64,000 nucleotides of DNA from Paenibacillus sp. FSL H8-0548 (GCF_038630985.1 NZ_CP152049.1:4855501-4919500); one strand, 5' to 3'. Positions 53,985 through 63,689 are shown, counted from the stretch's first letter. Notes: generated by a model not told the origin, from the letters alone. Program-made: numbers and translations.

Positions 53985-54935
53985 TTAGTACTCCTCTCTG
54001 AATTTTCTTGCGATATACTGGGCAAGAATATTGAGCAGGAACGTAATGACGAACAGCGTCATGCCGACCGCGAAGATCGATCCATACTCTATCGTTCCGT
54101 GCGGTGTATCCCCGAGACTGACCTGAACGATATAAGCGGTCATCGTCTGAATACTCTCGAGCGGATTAATCGTCATATTAGGCGTTGAACCCGCAGCAAC
54201 CGTAACGATCATCGTCTCGCCAATTGCTCGGGAGAAGGCAAGTACAGCTGAAGCTACGATACCTGAGAAGGCAGCCGGCACAACGATTTTCAAAGCAACC
54301 TCAAACCTTGTAGCGCCAAGCGCATAAGCGCCATCGCGCAGGCTGCGCGGCACTGCAGACATCGCATCCTCACTGAGTGAGGACACCATAGGAATAATCA
54401 TGATGCCGACAACGACACCGGCGCTCAGTGCATTAAAAATACCAGCGCTGGGAAAAATACTTTGAATAAATGGCGTAACCAGACTTAGAGCAAAATAACC
54501 ATATACGATCGTTGGCACGCCAGCGAGCACTTCGAGAATCGGTTTAATGATTTTCCGAACCTGCTTCGGCGCATATTCTGAAAGATAAATGGCGCTTGCA
54601 AGTCCTAGAGGAATAGCAACTAAACAAGCAATTAACGTAATCATTAACGTTCCTGACAGGAGCGGTAAAACGCCGAAGCTTTTTGGCGGGATTAACGGTG
54701 ACCATTTTGTCCCAAACAAGAAATCAAAGATCGGTATTTTCTGAAAGAACTGATAGGTTTCCGTGATGAGCGTGACAACAATTCCTATGGTCGTAAGTAC
54801 AGATACCGAAGCACATAGAAACAGTATGATGGGCATCACTTTATTCATGATGCTTACCCGTTTATTTTTGAAATCATAGTTTTCTTTGCTGCCTGTTTGA
54901 GTATTGCTGACCGTTTGTAATCCTTGGCCTGGCAT
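53985..54935 (-). CDS. pstC: Phosphate ABC transporter permease PstC
   Basis: About 316 residues with six helices. The EAA loop is AVPRSLRDGAYALGATRFEV. The start ATG 54935 follows GAAGGGGGA, better than ATG 54968. It partners PstA. About 100 bases separate it from pstS. Confidence 0.93.
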   Translation of the reverse strand: MPGQGLQTVSNTQTGSKENYDFKNKRVSIMNKVMPIILFLCASVSVLTTIGIVVTLITETYQFFQKIPIFDFLFGTKWSPLIPPKSFGVLPLLSGTLMITLIACLVAIPLGLASAIYLSEYAPKQVRKIIKPILEVLAGVPTIVYGYFALSLVTPFIQSIFPSAGIFNALSAGVVVGIMIIPMVSSLSEDAMSAVPRSLRDGAYALGATRFEVALKIVVPAAFSGIVASAVLAFSRAIGETMIVTVAAGSTPNMTINPLESIQTMTAYIVQVSLGDTPHGTIEYGSIFAVGMTLFVITFLLNILAQYIARKFREEY

Positions 54936-55037
54936 TGCGGCGTCCCCCTTCTTGCCTTTACAATTCATTTACATATGTGCCGTGAAAAATGTGATGTCCC
55001 TCGAGACACCACATTTTTGCATCCAGCGTGTTGCTTC

Positions 55038-56039
55038 TTATGAGATTTTTGCCGCTTCCGTTGCATACTGCTCGTCTGGAAGAGCTACATAACCAACTTC
55101 GCCTGCATAGGTTCCAATGTTGTTGATGTAGAAGTGTACAAATTCTTTAACTTCTGGACGCTCAAGCTCTTTGTTGCTTACGTAGATGAAGAGCGGGCGA
55201 GACAATGGTGCATAGGTGCCGTCTTTAATCGTGTCATAAGTTGGAGAAATGGCACCTGTTCCGCCATCTACTGGTACAAGCTTCAATTTATCTTGGTTCT
55301 CTTCGTAGTAAGCAAAGCCGAAGTATCCAATGCCGTATTTGCTGCCTGCTACGCCTTGTACAAGCGCATTATCATCTTCAGAGAAGCTGATTGCTTTATC
55401 GTTGCGAATGCCTTCTTTATCAAGAATAGCTTCATTAAAATAGTCATAAGTTCCGGAATCAGCGCCTGGTGAGAACATCACGATTGGCTCAGCTGGGAAA
55501 GTATCACGAACATCTTTCCAAGTAGCAACAGTGCTGCCTGTAATGAAAATTTTGTTAAGCTCTTCAACCGTCAAGTGATCGATAAAGTCATTATCTTTGC
55601 TTACCACTACGGACAAGCCGTCAAATGCTACTGAAAGCTCTGTATACTCAATGCCAGCGGATACGCAAGCTGCTGCTTCTTCGTCCTTGATCGTTCTTGA
55701 AGCATCTGCAATTGCAATCTCTCCTGCGCAGAACTGCTTGAAGCCGCCGCCTGTACCGGATACACCGACAGGAACACGTACGTCTTTATGTTCTTTGTTG
55801 AACTCTTCCGCCGCTGCCTCTGTAAGTGGGAATACTGTGCTTGAACCGTCGATTTTAATTTCGCCTGACAATTTTACGGTTTCATTCGTCGGTGCGTTTG
55901 TAGCTGTGTTCGTAGACGAGCCCGTATTTTCCGAACCTCTATTTCCACCGTTTGTATTATTTCCGCATGCAGCCGTAAAAGCTAGCAGCACCACCATCGA
56001 CAACATCAAGATCCCCTTAAAGCCTTTTTTCTTTAACAA
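55038..56039 (-). CDS. pstS: Phosphate-binding lipoprotein PstS
   Basis: About 333 residues. The signal peptide KKKGFKGILMLSMVVLLAFT ends in lipobox AAC with Cys25. Phosphate-binding motifs include IDGSSTVFPLTEAAA, SGTGGGFKQFC and PGADSGTYDYF. It captures inorganic phosphate at the membrane surface for PstCAB. TTG 56039 with AGAGGAG nine bases upstream is a better start than ATG 56075. A PHO box lies upstream. Confidence 0.94.
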   Translation of the reverse strand: MLKKKGFKGILMLSMVVLLAFTAACGNNTNGGNRGSENTGSSTNTATNAPTNETVKLSGEIKIDGSSTVFPLTEAAAEEFNKEHKDVRVPVGVSGTGGGFKQFCAGEIAIADASRTIKDEEAAACVSAGIEYTELSVAFDGLSVVVSKDNDFIDHLTVEELNKIFITGSTVATWKDVRDTFPAEPIVMFSPGADSGTYDYFNEAILDKEGIRNDKAISFSEDDNALVQGVAGSKYGIGYFGFAYYEENQDKLKLVPVDGGTGAISPTYDTIKDGTYAPLSRPLFIYVSNKELERPEVKEFVHFYINNIGTYAGEVGYVALPDEQYATEAAKIS

Positions 56040-56106
56040 CTCTACCACTCCTCTTTTAGTATCTCTTAGGGCCATCGCCCCTGTGCCTCTTATACTACTA
56101 GCCGTT

Positions 56107-56145
56107 TGTAAACCTCGTATTCTGTTTTTGTAAACTCCATGTTAA
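56107..56145 (-). promoter_or_regulatory. PHO box (PhoP-binding repeats) upstream of pstS
   Basis: On the minus strand TTAACA (56145-56140), TTTACA (56134-56129) and TTTACA (56112-56107) occur at 11-base spacing, with a degenerate copy at 56123-56118. This is the PhoP direct-repeat pattern of Firmicutes. The pst operon is therefore a likely phosphate-starvation PhoPR target. The box overlaps the last codons of the chemoreceptor-like gene. Confidence 0.85.
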
Positions 56146-57302
56146 AAATATGATTGCTGCAATTTTTTCATTTCGCTGGCGACGTGAAGAGATTGCTGAT
56201 GCGCCTGCTCGGATAAGACGCCGATCTGCTTCGCGCTATTTCGGTTATCAGCTGCCGCTCGGAATAAACGATTAAACACCTCGCCTGCCTCGCTTACATG
56301 TGCTTCGCTCGCTGTTGTCTCCGAATGCCCCGCACGCGCAAGCGCAGTCGATTGCGATATGGCATCAACGATCGTTCGCGTTAGAATCGTGATTTCATTA
56401 GCAAAATTTTTCGTTTGGCTCGCCATCTTCATAACCTCGCTCGCTACTACTGCAAAGCCGCGGCCATGCTCCCCGGCACGCGCCGCTTCTATAGAAGCAT
56501 TTAATGCAAGTAAATTGCTTTGCTCCGCCAGTTCTTTTATTAAAAGCGATACTTTACTGATAGAGCCGGCTTCCGCTTGCAGGTCAATCATTCGTTTCTC
56601 CTGCTGCTGCACGTTGCTCGCAATCGTGCCAAACGCCTTCGTTACTTTATCCAGCTCGTTTTTGCCCGATAGCGTTAAATCAACCATCTCTATCGACAGC
56701 GATTCCCCCTGCAAGGTCGACTTTCGAACGGTAGTGACTGCTTGTGCGATCTCATCCACACGCTGCTCCGCAGAACGAATGACGCTCATTTGCGCATCAA
56801 CCGCTTTCTGCTGAAGCTGACGGGACAGTCCCAGCATGTCCGAAACCGTCAATATGCCCGCCAGCTTGTCCTTTGAGGTTACGATAACGCAGTCATAGAG
56901 CACACTCTCATCACGACTTAATGCACGATCGATAAGCTGCTGCGGCGAGAAATGATCATCCACGATCAACGGGCATGTATCCATTAGCTTCGTTATCGGC
57001 TTGTCATCATACAAGTCAGCACTAAAGCGATGACCAAGCTTTAAGAAAAAACGATTGCGCATCATCAAGCCTAGCGGCTCTCCTTTCTCATCTATGACGA
57101 CAAGACATTCAGAATCTGGATTTTTTTTAAAATGACCAATCGTTTCCCTACAGGTTTGCTCTGCAGTAATCGTCGGTGCTTGACGCAAGAAATGCTGCAA
57201 TCGCACCTGCTCGTCAGTACCTTCAGCTCGCTTGTGTGCTTCAGCCTGTACAATTTGGGTTTCAATCAGATCTTTTTCTTTAACCAGAATAGTTGATGTC
57301 AC
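56142..57302 (-). CDS. Soluble chemoreceptor-like protein with CBS-type sensor domain
   Basis: A 386-residue protein without membrane helices. Residues about 35-160 are a CBS-type pair ([46 protein letters not shown]). This closely resembles the CBS region of the GGDEF protein at 49960. Residues about 165-386 are a methyl-accepting chemotaxis signalling coil, with the hairpin tip [20 protein letters not shown]. It starts with GTG at 57302, AAGGA nine bases upstream. It probably reports cytoplasmic status to CheA or to another kinase. It lies just upstream of pstS, and its end overlaps the PHO box. Confidence 0.85.
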   Translation of the reverse strand: MTSTILVKEKDLIETQIVQAEAHKRAEGTDEQVRLQHFLRQAPTITAEQTCRETIGHFKKNPDSECLVVIDEKGEPLGLMMRNRFFLKLGHRFSADLYDDKPITKLMDTCPLIVDDHFSPQQLIDRALSRDESVLYDCVIVTSKDKLAGILTVSDMLGLSRQLQQKAVDAQMSVIRSAEQRVDEIAQAVTTVRKSTLQGESLSIEMVDLTLSGKNELDKVTKAFGTIASNVQQQEKRMIDLQAEAGSISKVSLLIKELAEQSNLLALNASIEAARAGEHGRGFAVVASEVMKMASQTKNFANEITILTRTIVDAISQSTALARAGHSETTASEAHVSEAGEVFNRLFRAAADNRNSAKQIGVLSEQAHQQSLHVASEMKKLQQSYF

Positions 57303-57420
57303 TCCGCCTCATCCTTCCTTCTATTTCCTATTTCCATTACTATAGGTCCAAAGCATTAACAGGAGTAGATAGAATTGTTATCGCTATATTAAATTCGACA
57401 TTTTTTGTGGTGAAATTGCA

Positions 57421-57470
57421 AAAAAAAGCTGATCGAAATGCACCGTTGGTGTGCGCTTCAATCAGCTTTT
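57421..57470. terminator. Terminator after the GH42 gene
   Basis: AAAAAGCTGAT and ATCAGCTTTTT arms enclose a structured loop in which TGCACC pairs with GGTGTGC. T-runs follow on both strands. On the minus strand it lies 20 bases beyond the GH42 stop. Confidence 0.85.
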
Positions 57471-57490
57471 TGTTATTCCTATTCAAATAC

Positions 57491-59560
57491 TTATTTCGAT
57501 TCTCTTTTCAAAATGCGACAGCTGTAGGCAGAAAGCTCCAGGCTGTCAGCGACTGCATCACTCGTTAACAAATCAGTGTAGCTGCGGTCGTCAAGTGCAA
57601 CTACAGCATCATTCCCGCTAAAGTTGGATACAAATACAAAGTCGCTATGGCCATCTGTCCGCAATTGAACGGTAACGCCCTCTGGCAGCTCCACATCCAG
57701 CACACGCTTGATCCCCTCTTGCTTCACAAGGCTAGCTATGAAATCATTCGTAAATACAGCATCATTTCGTGAAGCGATATAGTAGGCTTTACCTGATCCC
57801 AATTTATTTACGGTCAATGCAGGACGTCCAGCATAAAAATCGTCGCCATATACGGCAAGCGCCTCTGCACCTTCCAGATGAATCAGATCACATAGTTCGC
57901 GTGCAGTGTACTCACCGCTCAGACCAAGCACATTGCCGTCCTTCAATACGACACGATTCGTATCATGATCATGCAGGGAATCGATTTCCTCCGACCAAAT
58001 GCCCAGCGTCTTCCGAAGCGGTCCAGGGAAGCCCGATAGGAAGCATAGATCCTTATCATCAACAATACCTGTCCAATAGGTTGCCACAAAGATGCCGCCA
58101 TTTTCAACAAAACGCTCGATTCGCTCGCCAACGCCTGGACGAACCATATAAAGCATCGGAGCCACGAGCAGCTTATATTGATCAAGCTCGCATTCCGAAT
58201 CAATAATATCAACCGGCACGCCTAGATCCCAGAATGGACGATAATGGCGTTTGACCGTTTCTTCATAATGAAGACCGCCATTGCGTGGACCCTGCGAGTC
58301 CTTCACTGCCCAACGGTTCTCCCAATCATAAATGATCGCAACCTCAGGCTTGACTGTCGTACCGACGACCTCGCTCAGCTTCTCAAGTGTCGAGCCCAGC
58401 TCAGCAACATCACGGAACACGCGCGTATTCTCATGGCCGACATGATCTACTACAGCGCCATGCAGCTTCTCGCTTGAGCCTCTGCTCTTGCGCCACTGGA
58501 AGTATTGCACCGTATCGGAGCCATGCGCAACCGCTTGAAGAGACGAGAGCATATGCATGCCGGGACGCTTCAGCTTGCTGACAGGCTGCCAATTGGTCAT
58601 GCTTGGCGTGCTTTCCATCAGCATGAATGGCTTGCCTCCGCCAAGTGTGCGGAAAACATCATGGTTGAAGCCAATCCACGCCGCGAGCTCGCTGTCATCT
58701 TCATGGTTGTCATGCCAAGTTGGATAAGCATCCCATGAAATAACATCCAGCAGCTCTGTGAATTTCCAATAGTTAAGGGGCTCGAAATCAAGCATGAAAT
58801 TCGTTGTAATCGGCAGCTCGCTATTCACTGCGCGAAGCGGTGAAATCTCATTGCGGCAGAAATCTACCGTTTGATCGGTTACGAATCTTCTCCAGTCCAC
58901 ATTTTGGCAGTGAACCGCATTCTCGCCGCGCGAAGTAGGTGATTCCACTTGGCTCCAATCCGTATACGTGTGGCTCCAGAAGGTTGTCCACCACGCATCG
59001 TTTAGTGCATCAATCGTTTTATATTTATTTTTCAGCCATTCGCGGAAAGATTCCTCGCAAAACGAGCAATGACACTCTCCGCCGTATTCATTAGAGATAT
59101 GCCAGCCGATAACGGCAGGATGGTCAGAATAACGCTCAGCGAGCTTCGTATTCATAATCGTTACTTTCTCACGATATACAGGCGAGCTGAAGCAATGGTT
59201 ATGACGAGCGCCATGCAGGTTGCGGATGCCAGTTGGAGCAACGCGCAGCACCTCGGGATATTTTTGCGACATCCATACTGGACGTGCTCCGCTTGGTGTT
59301 GCCAGAAAAGCAAAGATTCCGTTTGCAGCAAATTTATCTAGAAGCGTATCCAGCCAATCAAAAGTAAATACGCCTTCCTCCGGCTCCAAAGCCATCCATG
59401 CGAATATACCAACCGACATCACATTGCAATGAGCAAGCTTCATCAGTCTAATATCCTCTTCCAGCACCTCAGGATACTTTTGCCATTGATCCGGGTTATA
59501 ATCTGCACCATGCAGCATTTGCGGTATTTTTGTACTTAACGGGGGAAATTTCAAACTCAT
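57491..59560 (-). CDS. Beta-galactosidase, glycoside hydrolase family 42
   Basis: About 689 residues. The N-terminal TIM barrel has acid/base Glu158 in WHISNEYGG and nucleophile Glu316 in FMLMESTPS. A zinc site Cys-x-Cys-x2-Cys follows (CHCSFC, 163-168) plus an upstream Cys in NHC. The middle trimerisation domain and a small beta C-terminus complete the family layout. It is cytoplasmic and probably releases galactose from plant galactans. CTGGAGG before ATG 59560 supports this start. It is divergent from an AraC regulator gene. Confidence 0.94.
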   Translation of the reverse strand: MSLKFPPLSTKIPQMLHGADYNPDQWQKYPEVLEEDIRLMKLAHCNVMSVGIFAWMALEPEEGVFTFDWLDTLLDKFAANGIFAFLATPSGARPVWMSQKYPEVLRVAPTGIRNLHGARHNHCFSSPVYREKVTIMNTKLAERYSDHPAVIGWHISNEYGGECHCSFCEESFREWLKNKYKTIDALNDAWWTTFWSHTYTDWSQVESPTSRGENAVHCQNVDWRRFVTDQTVDFCRNEISPLRAVNSELPITTNFMLDFEPLNYWKFTELLDVISWDAYPTWHDNHEDDSELAAWIGFNHDVFRTLGGGKPFMLMESTPSMTNWQPVSKLKRPGMHMLSSLQAVAHGSDTVQYFQWRKSRGSSEKLHGAVVDHVGHENTRVFRDVAELGSTLEKLSEVVGTTVKPEVAIIYDWENRWAVKDSQGPRNGGLHYEETVKRHYRPFWDLGVPVDIIDSECELDQYKLLVAPMLYMVRPGVGERIERFVENGGIFVATYWTGIVDDKDLCFLSGFPGPLRKTLGIWSEEIDSLHDHDTNRVVLKDGNVLGLSGEYTARELCDLIHLEGAEALAVYGDDFYAGRPALTVNKLGSGKAYYIASRNDAVFTNDFIASLVKQEGIKRVLDVELPEGVTVQLRTDGHSDFVFVSNFSGNDAVVALDDRSYTDLLTSDAVADSLELSAYSCRILKRESK

Positions 59561-59601
59561 GTCAACAACCTCCAGTTTCATCTTGCTTGCAGCGTATATT
59601 G

Positions 59602-59631
59602 GTTATACTATAATGATATTCATATTATAAC
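59602..59631. promoter_or_regulatory. 30-base imperfect palindrome between GH42 and AraC genes
   Basis: The two 15-base halves match at 12 positions when inverted (GTTATACTATAATGA against the complement of the other half). It is AT-rich and overlaps likely -10 regions of both divergent genes, so it is a good operator candidate for the AraC protein. Confidence 0.55.
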
Positions 59632-59702
59632 TCGTTCATAGGTTCAACTATATAACAGTATATTCGCATGTCTTTAAAAATATGAAACTGGAGGTGTCTG
59701 AT

Positions 59703-60530
59703 ATGGATACGATGGTTTTCCCTACGCTAACCGAGACGGATACTGCCCTTCCGGTATATTTGACCAGCACCGGACATTGGAGCAATCAGGAGGCGATTGA
59801 TCGTCAAAGCGGGTATCCGCATTTTCAATGGCTGCAGGTGCTGGCAGGCGCCGGCGAGCTTCGTGTTGGCGATCAGACGATGATTGTCCGAGCAGGGCAG
59901 GGCTTTTGCCTGTTTCCTAACGAGCAGCATGCCTACTATTCTACACAGGAGCCTTGGGAATTGATTTGGATGAGCTTTAGAGGAGACTTAGTCGAGGAAT
60001 TGTTCCAGCAGGCAGGCATTACACAATCTGGTGTTTATTCTACAGCTGATCATGATATGATAGTTACCCATATGAAAAATATATATGCGATGACGCAATC
60101 CGGCCGACCCTTTCTCGGACTCGAATGCTCGAAGCTGGTTTACATGTTTTTGCTTGATTTGATGAAGGTTATTCTTGTAAGCTCTCACTCCATAGAACAG
60201 CATTATCTGAAGCTGCAGCCTGTCCTTCAATATATTGATGCGCATTATCATGAGCTCATTACGATAAAGGATCTGGCTGGCTGCATCGCCGTTACCCCTC
60301 AATATCTTTGCTTGCTTTTCAAAAAAGCATTAAAAATGAGACCCATGGCCTACGTCAACCGAGAGCGGGTGAATCGCAGCAAGGAGTTAATGTTCCGCGA
60401 GGGCGATATTAGAATGCACGAAATCGCGCAGCGTGTCGGCTTCGATTCGCCGAGCTATTTCAGCTCCGTCTTCCGACAGCTTGAAGGGCTAAGCCCGGAG
60501 CAATTCAAGAAAATACACGGTATGAGATAA
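59703..60530 (+). CDS. AraC-family regulator of the GH42 gene
   Basis: About 275 residues. The N-terminal cupin-like AraC sensor domain (about 15-130; WLQVLAGAGELRVGDQT, GQGFCLFPNEQHAYYS) is followed by two C-terminal helix-turn-helix motifs (ITIKDLAGCIAVTPQYLCLL; IRMHEIAQRVGFDSPSYFSS). Cupins of this type bind sugars. The ribosome binding site GGAGG lies ten bases before ATG 59703; the ATG at 59682 sits before it. It is divergent from the beta-galactosidase gene and probably activates it. Confidence 0.9.
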   Translation: MDTMVFPTLTETDTALPVYLTSTGHWSNQEAIDRQSGYPHFQWLQVLAGAGELRVGDQTMIVRAGQGFCLFPNEQHAYYSTQEPWELIWMSFRGDLVEELFQQAGITQSGVYSTADHDMIVTHMKNIYAMTQSGRPFLGLECSKLVYMFLLDLMKVILVSSHSIEQHYLKLQPVLQYIDAHYHELITIKDLAGCIAVTPQYLCLLFKKALKMRPMAYVNRERVNRSKELMFREGDIRMHEIAQRVGFDSPSYFSSVFRQLEGLSPEQFKKIHGMR

Positions 60531-60554
60531 CTAAACCGGGAGGTTTCATTCATC

Positions 60555-61295
60555 ATGTCACATGAGATAAGTCAAGTCTGTTTGCTGGCTGGGAAAATCA
60601 TTTTGCAAAACGGGGGAGAAACCTACCGTGTTGAGGATACGATGATGCGTATAGCGGCAGCCTACGGTATTCAGAATTCACATAGCTTTGTGACACCTAC
60701 CGGCATTATTTTCGCTATCGACGGCTCCTCGCAGATGACTAAGCTCATTCGAATTTCCAACCGTTCGACTAATTTGCTCAAAGTAGCTTTGGTTAACGAT
60801 ATTTCCAGAAAAATATGGACAGATAAACTGAGTGCCTCGGAAGCTCACCGCCTGCTGCTGCGCATTGATACTGATGCTTACGTTTATCCGGCTTGGTTAA
60901 AAGTAATCGCAGCCGCCTTAGCAAGCAGCTGCTTCCTTATTATGTTCCAGGGAGGCTGGCGCGACTTTCTTCCCGTCCTGTTCATCGGCGGAGCTGGCTT
61001 CGGATTTCTGACGCTGATTCACCGCATCGTGCCGATTAAGTTTTTTTCTGAATTTATTACCGCCTTGCTCATTGGTACAATGTCCGTTTTATTTGTCATT
61101 GCAGGCTTCGGATATGATTTGGACAAAATTATTATCAGCTCGCTTATGCCACTTGTGCCTGGCTTGCACATTACTGCTGCAGTAAGAGACTTGATGGCAG
61201 GCCATCTAGTATCGGGGCTGTCGAAGGGTGCAGAAGCCTTTCTCACAGCTTTCGCCATCGGTGCCGGCATTGCTGCCGTGCTCTCTTTCTATTAA
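60555..61295 (+). CDS. Threonine/serine exporter-like protein, large subunit (YjjP/ThrE N-domain)
   Basis: A 246-residue protein. Residues 1-110 form the cytoplasmic ThrE/YjjP domain (CLLAGKIILQNGGETYRVED; SFVTPTGIIFAIDG). Residues 110-246 contain about five helices. It pairs with the small YjjB-like subunit encoded next. YjjPB exports succinate in E. coli, and ThrE exports threonine; the true substrate here is not known. GGGAGG precedes the ATG. Confidence 0.88.
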   Translation: MSHEISQVCLLAGKIILQNGGETYRVEDTMMRIAAAYGIQNSHSFVTPTGIIFAIDGSSQMTKLIRISNRSTNLLKVALVNDISRKIWTDKLSASEAHRLLLRIDTDAYVYPAWLKVIAAALASSCFLIMFQGGWRDFLPVLFIGGAGFGFLTLIHRIVPIKFFSEFITALLIGTMSVLFVIAGFGYDLDKIIISSLMPLVPGLHITAAVRDLMAGHLVSGLSKGAEAFLTAFAIGAGIAAVLSFY

Positions 61296-61319
61296 TAGGA
61301 TCGGAGGTATCTCACATTG

Positions 61320-61748
61320 ATGATGCTCGAACAGCTTTTTACAAGCTTTATTGCTTCTGCCGCCTTCGGTCTTATCTTCAATGCACCGAAGAAGATGCTT
61401 GTTCATTGCGGCGCTGTTGGCATGATCGGCTGGCTTATTTATGTTACATGCACGCAGCTCCATTTGGACGCTATACCCGCTACGCTGATTGCCTCATTCG
61501 TCGTCACCGTCATCAGCCAGCTGTTCTCGAAGCTGTACAAAATGCCGATTATCGTCTTTAGCGTCTCAGGAATCATCCCATTGGTTCCCGGCGGTCTAGC
61601 CTATGATGCCATGCGCAACGTCGTTATCGATAACTATGACATCGCAGTACAGCTATCCGTCAAAGCCTTTATGATCTCCGGTGCGATTGCGATTGGTCTC
61701 ATATTCTCTGAGGTTATTAATCAAATCATTCGAAAATCGGAGCATTAG
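61320..61748 (+). CDS. Threonine/serine exporter-like small subunit (YjjB/ThrE-3 domain)
   Basis: About 142 residues with four membrane helices, of the YjjB type (SAAFGLIFNAPKKMLVHCGAVG; IVFSVSGIIPLVPGGLAYDAM). The conserved PLVPGG motif also occurs in the large subunit (LMPLVPGLH), as expected for two halves of one transporter. GGAGG precedes a TTG (61317) and ATGs at 61320 and 61323. Confidence 0.88.
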   Translation: MMLEQLFTSFIASAAFGLIFNAPKKMLVHCGAVGMIGWLIYVTCTQLHLDAIPATLIASFVVTVISQLFSKLYKMPIIVFSVSGIIPLVPGGLAYDAMRNVVIDNYDIAVQLSVKAFMISGAIAIGLIFSEVINQIIRKSEH

Positions 61749-61792
61749 CTGATCAGAATGTAAACGATGTGCCTATGTAAAGAACTGCCATC

Positions 61793-62641
61793 TCACGCTT
61801 GAACAGCATACCTCTCCCGCAGCACCTTTGCCATGGCGATAATCTGTTCAGAGCTAGGCATAACCAGCTTCTCCTGCGCCTCCTGCATGCCGCTCTCTGT
61901 TTGCTGCGAAATGATGAGTCGTTTGACGGCATTTACAAAGGTTTGGCCGGCTCCCTCTCCGAGTTCGGTGAGCTGCTGCAGACTGGCTGTGCTCTCTTCA
62001 AGCACTAATGGATATTCACCAGAAGCCTCCCCGTCCGCTGCCTTGTCATAGAAGGAACGAACGAGGCTCGCCCGCTCCTGCCCCGAGCCTTCTGCTACAA
62101 TAAATGCTTGGACGATAAAAGCATGAGTTTGGCGCCGCTGGGCAATGCCGCAAAATTTATAACCAGCAATGCTCAAATCAAATTCTCCAGGGCAGTAGGC
62201 CCCTTGAATTTCCCCTTTGTCGACTCGACAGCCCGTTTCCTTCAGCGCATAACTAATAAGTCCGTACATTTTCTCGAAATCGCTATGAAAATGAAAGGAA
62301 TCTACCGCTGGCTTTCGCATAATCAACGAAATATTAATAACACCCAAATCCAGCGGCACCGCAGCTCCGCCAGAGTTGCGGACAGCCGTAGACCAGCCCT
62401 CTAATTGCAGCTGTCGCTCGGTCTCAGCTGCGCCAGGCAGCCTGCTGTCTCGCAGGCCCATAATAAACGCTCTCGGATGACGCCATATATGACAGATCGC
62501 CGGTCCGCCTTGTCCTGTGTTTCTGCATAGCAGCTCATCCAAAGCAAAGGCATATAACGGATCGATCTCATTCAGCTCATTCATCCGATCCAATAGCAGT
62601 ATATCTTTTAGTCCCAAATCCAACATCGAATCTCGTGCCAT
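61793..62641 (-). CDS. lipL: Octanoyl/lipoyl transferase, LipL-like (BPL/LplA/LipB family)
   Basis: About 282 residues, the length of B. subtilis LipL (281). The catalytic cysteine equivalent lies at Cys150 (EIQGAYCPGEFDLSIAG), followed by KFCGIAQRRQ, a lipoyl-transferase signature; RNSGGAAVPLD is the lipoate-binding turn. LipL moves octanoyl from GcvH to E2 subunits of 2-oxoacid dehydrogenases. Frame extension upstream to 62713 lacks a ribosome binding site, and 62641 matches family length; the exact start is uncertain. It is divergent from an AraC-type gene. Confidence 0.82.
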   Translation of the reverse strand: MARDSMLDLGLKDILLLDRMNELNEIDPLYAFALDELLCRNTGQGGPAICHIWRHPRAFIMGLRDSRLPGAAETERQLQLEGWSTAVRNSGGAAVPLDLGVINISLIMRKPAVDSFHFHSDFEKMYGLISYALKETGCRVDKGEIQGAYCPGEFDLSIAGYKFCGIAQRRQTHAFIVQAFIVAEGSGQERASLVRSFYDKAADGEASGEYPLVLEESTASLQQLTELGEGAGQTFVNAVKRLIISQQTESGMQEAQEKLVMPSSEQIIAMAKVLRERYAVQA

Positions 62642-62780
62642 ATTCAGTTTCCAGCCCTCTCTCTCTATCTTTCCGAGTACTTGCCATGCTTCTATTGTAA
62701 CACTAATATACAAATTATTTTGTTATGTGCATCTCCATATTGCTAATGGCGAATCCTTTAACTACAATAAGGATATTGTC

Positions 62781-63674
62781 ATGCAGCACCAAGGGGGAAG
62801 CTCTAATTTGGAAGTTATAAATGAAAAAGTCGCATATGAAAACCCGTTGCTTTCGCTGCGAATTTTTCAAACGATGCGCGATTTAGAAGGCTTTACGAAC
62901 TGGCATTACCATAAACAGCTCGAGCTCCTCCTTATTCTTGAAGGGAATCTCGACGTTTATGTGGATGAGGAGAGCTTCCATCTGACTACAGGTGATGTCA
63001 TGCTGATCGGAGCCTCCGAGCTGCATCGCGATCGCAGCCATAATATCATCGATTATATCGTGCTTCAATTCGATCTGGAGCCATTTTTTGATCAAAGCAC
63101 GATTCCTTATATGCGCTATTTCTCAGAAACTCAAATGCCGCTTAGCAAAGCCAATTATATATTTGAGGAAAATAGTGCCGTGAAGCAGCAAGCTGCCTCC
63201 TATATTAAGCAATTGCTTGACGAAGCTACGCATAAGGAGACGGGCTATGAGCTTGCCGTCAGTGTTCTCATTAAGCAGATTCTGCTGCTCTTGCTCCGTC
63301 ATGACAGCCGGAATGTGCTCATTGAGCAGGATAATTTTGACCGGATTCGCTTAAAGCCTGTGCTCGACTTTATCGAAAGCCACCTGATGGATCGCATTCA
63401 AGTCGAAGAGGTTTGCAAGATTGCTAATATGAGCTACTATTATTTCGTGAAATATTTCAAGAAAACGATCGGTCTGTCGTTTACGGAATATGTAAATTAT
63501 CGCAAGATCAAGTGGGCCGAACGGATATTGCTAACGAAGGATTTAAGCATTTCGGAGGTTGGCGAGCGAATCGGGATGCCGAATATGGCTCATTTTTATA
63601 AAATGTTCAAAAAATACAATGACTGCTCACCGAAGCAATATCAGCGCAAAATGCTCCTGTGGAATCGACAATAG
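62781..63674 (+). CDS. AraC-family transcriptional regulator with cupin domain
   Basis: 297 residues. A cupin sensor domain (about 35-125; WHYHKQLELLLILEGNLDVYV, DVMLIGASELHRD) and two C-terminal HTH motifs (IQVEEVCKIANMSYYYFVKY; LSISEVGERIGMPNMAHFYK). AAGGA seven bases before ATG 62781 marks the start; the frame extends back to 62517 but overlaps the LipL gene. The target is unknown; the neighbouring genes are lipL and, beyond the terminator, a PhoP-type regulator. Confidence 0.88.
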   Translation: MQHQGGSSNLEVINEKVAYENPLLSLRIFQTMRDLEGFTNWHYHKQLELLLILEGNLDVYVDEESFHLTTGDVMLIGASELHRDRSHNIIDYIVLQFDLEPFFDQSTIPYMRYFSETQMPLSKANYIFEENSAVKQQAASYIKQLLDEATHKETGYELAVSVLIKQILLLLLRHDSRNVLIEQDNFDRIRLKPVLDFIESHLMDRIQVEEVCKIANMSYYYFVKYFKKTIGLSFTEYVNYRKIKWAERILLTKDLSISEVGERIGMPNMAHFYKMFKKYNDCSPKQYQRKMLLWNRQ

Positions 63675-63689
63675 CGCCTAAACAATTAG

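Noticed and set aside
62517..62780. 88-residue N-terminal extension of the last AraC regulator
   Set aside because: It overlaps the divergent LipL gene and is low-complexity Ser-rich; ATG 62781 has a ribosome binding site.
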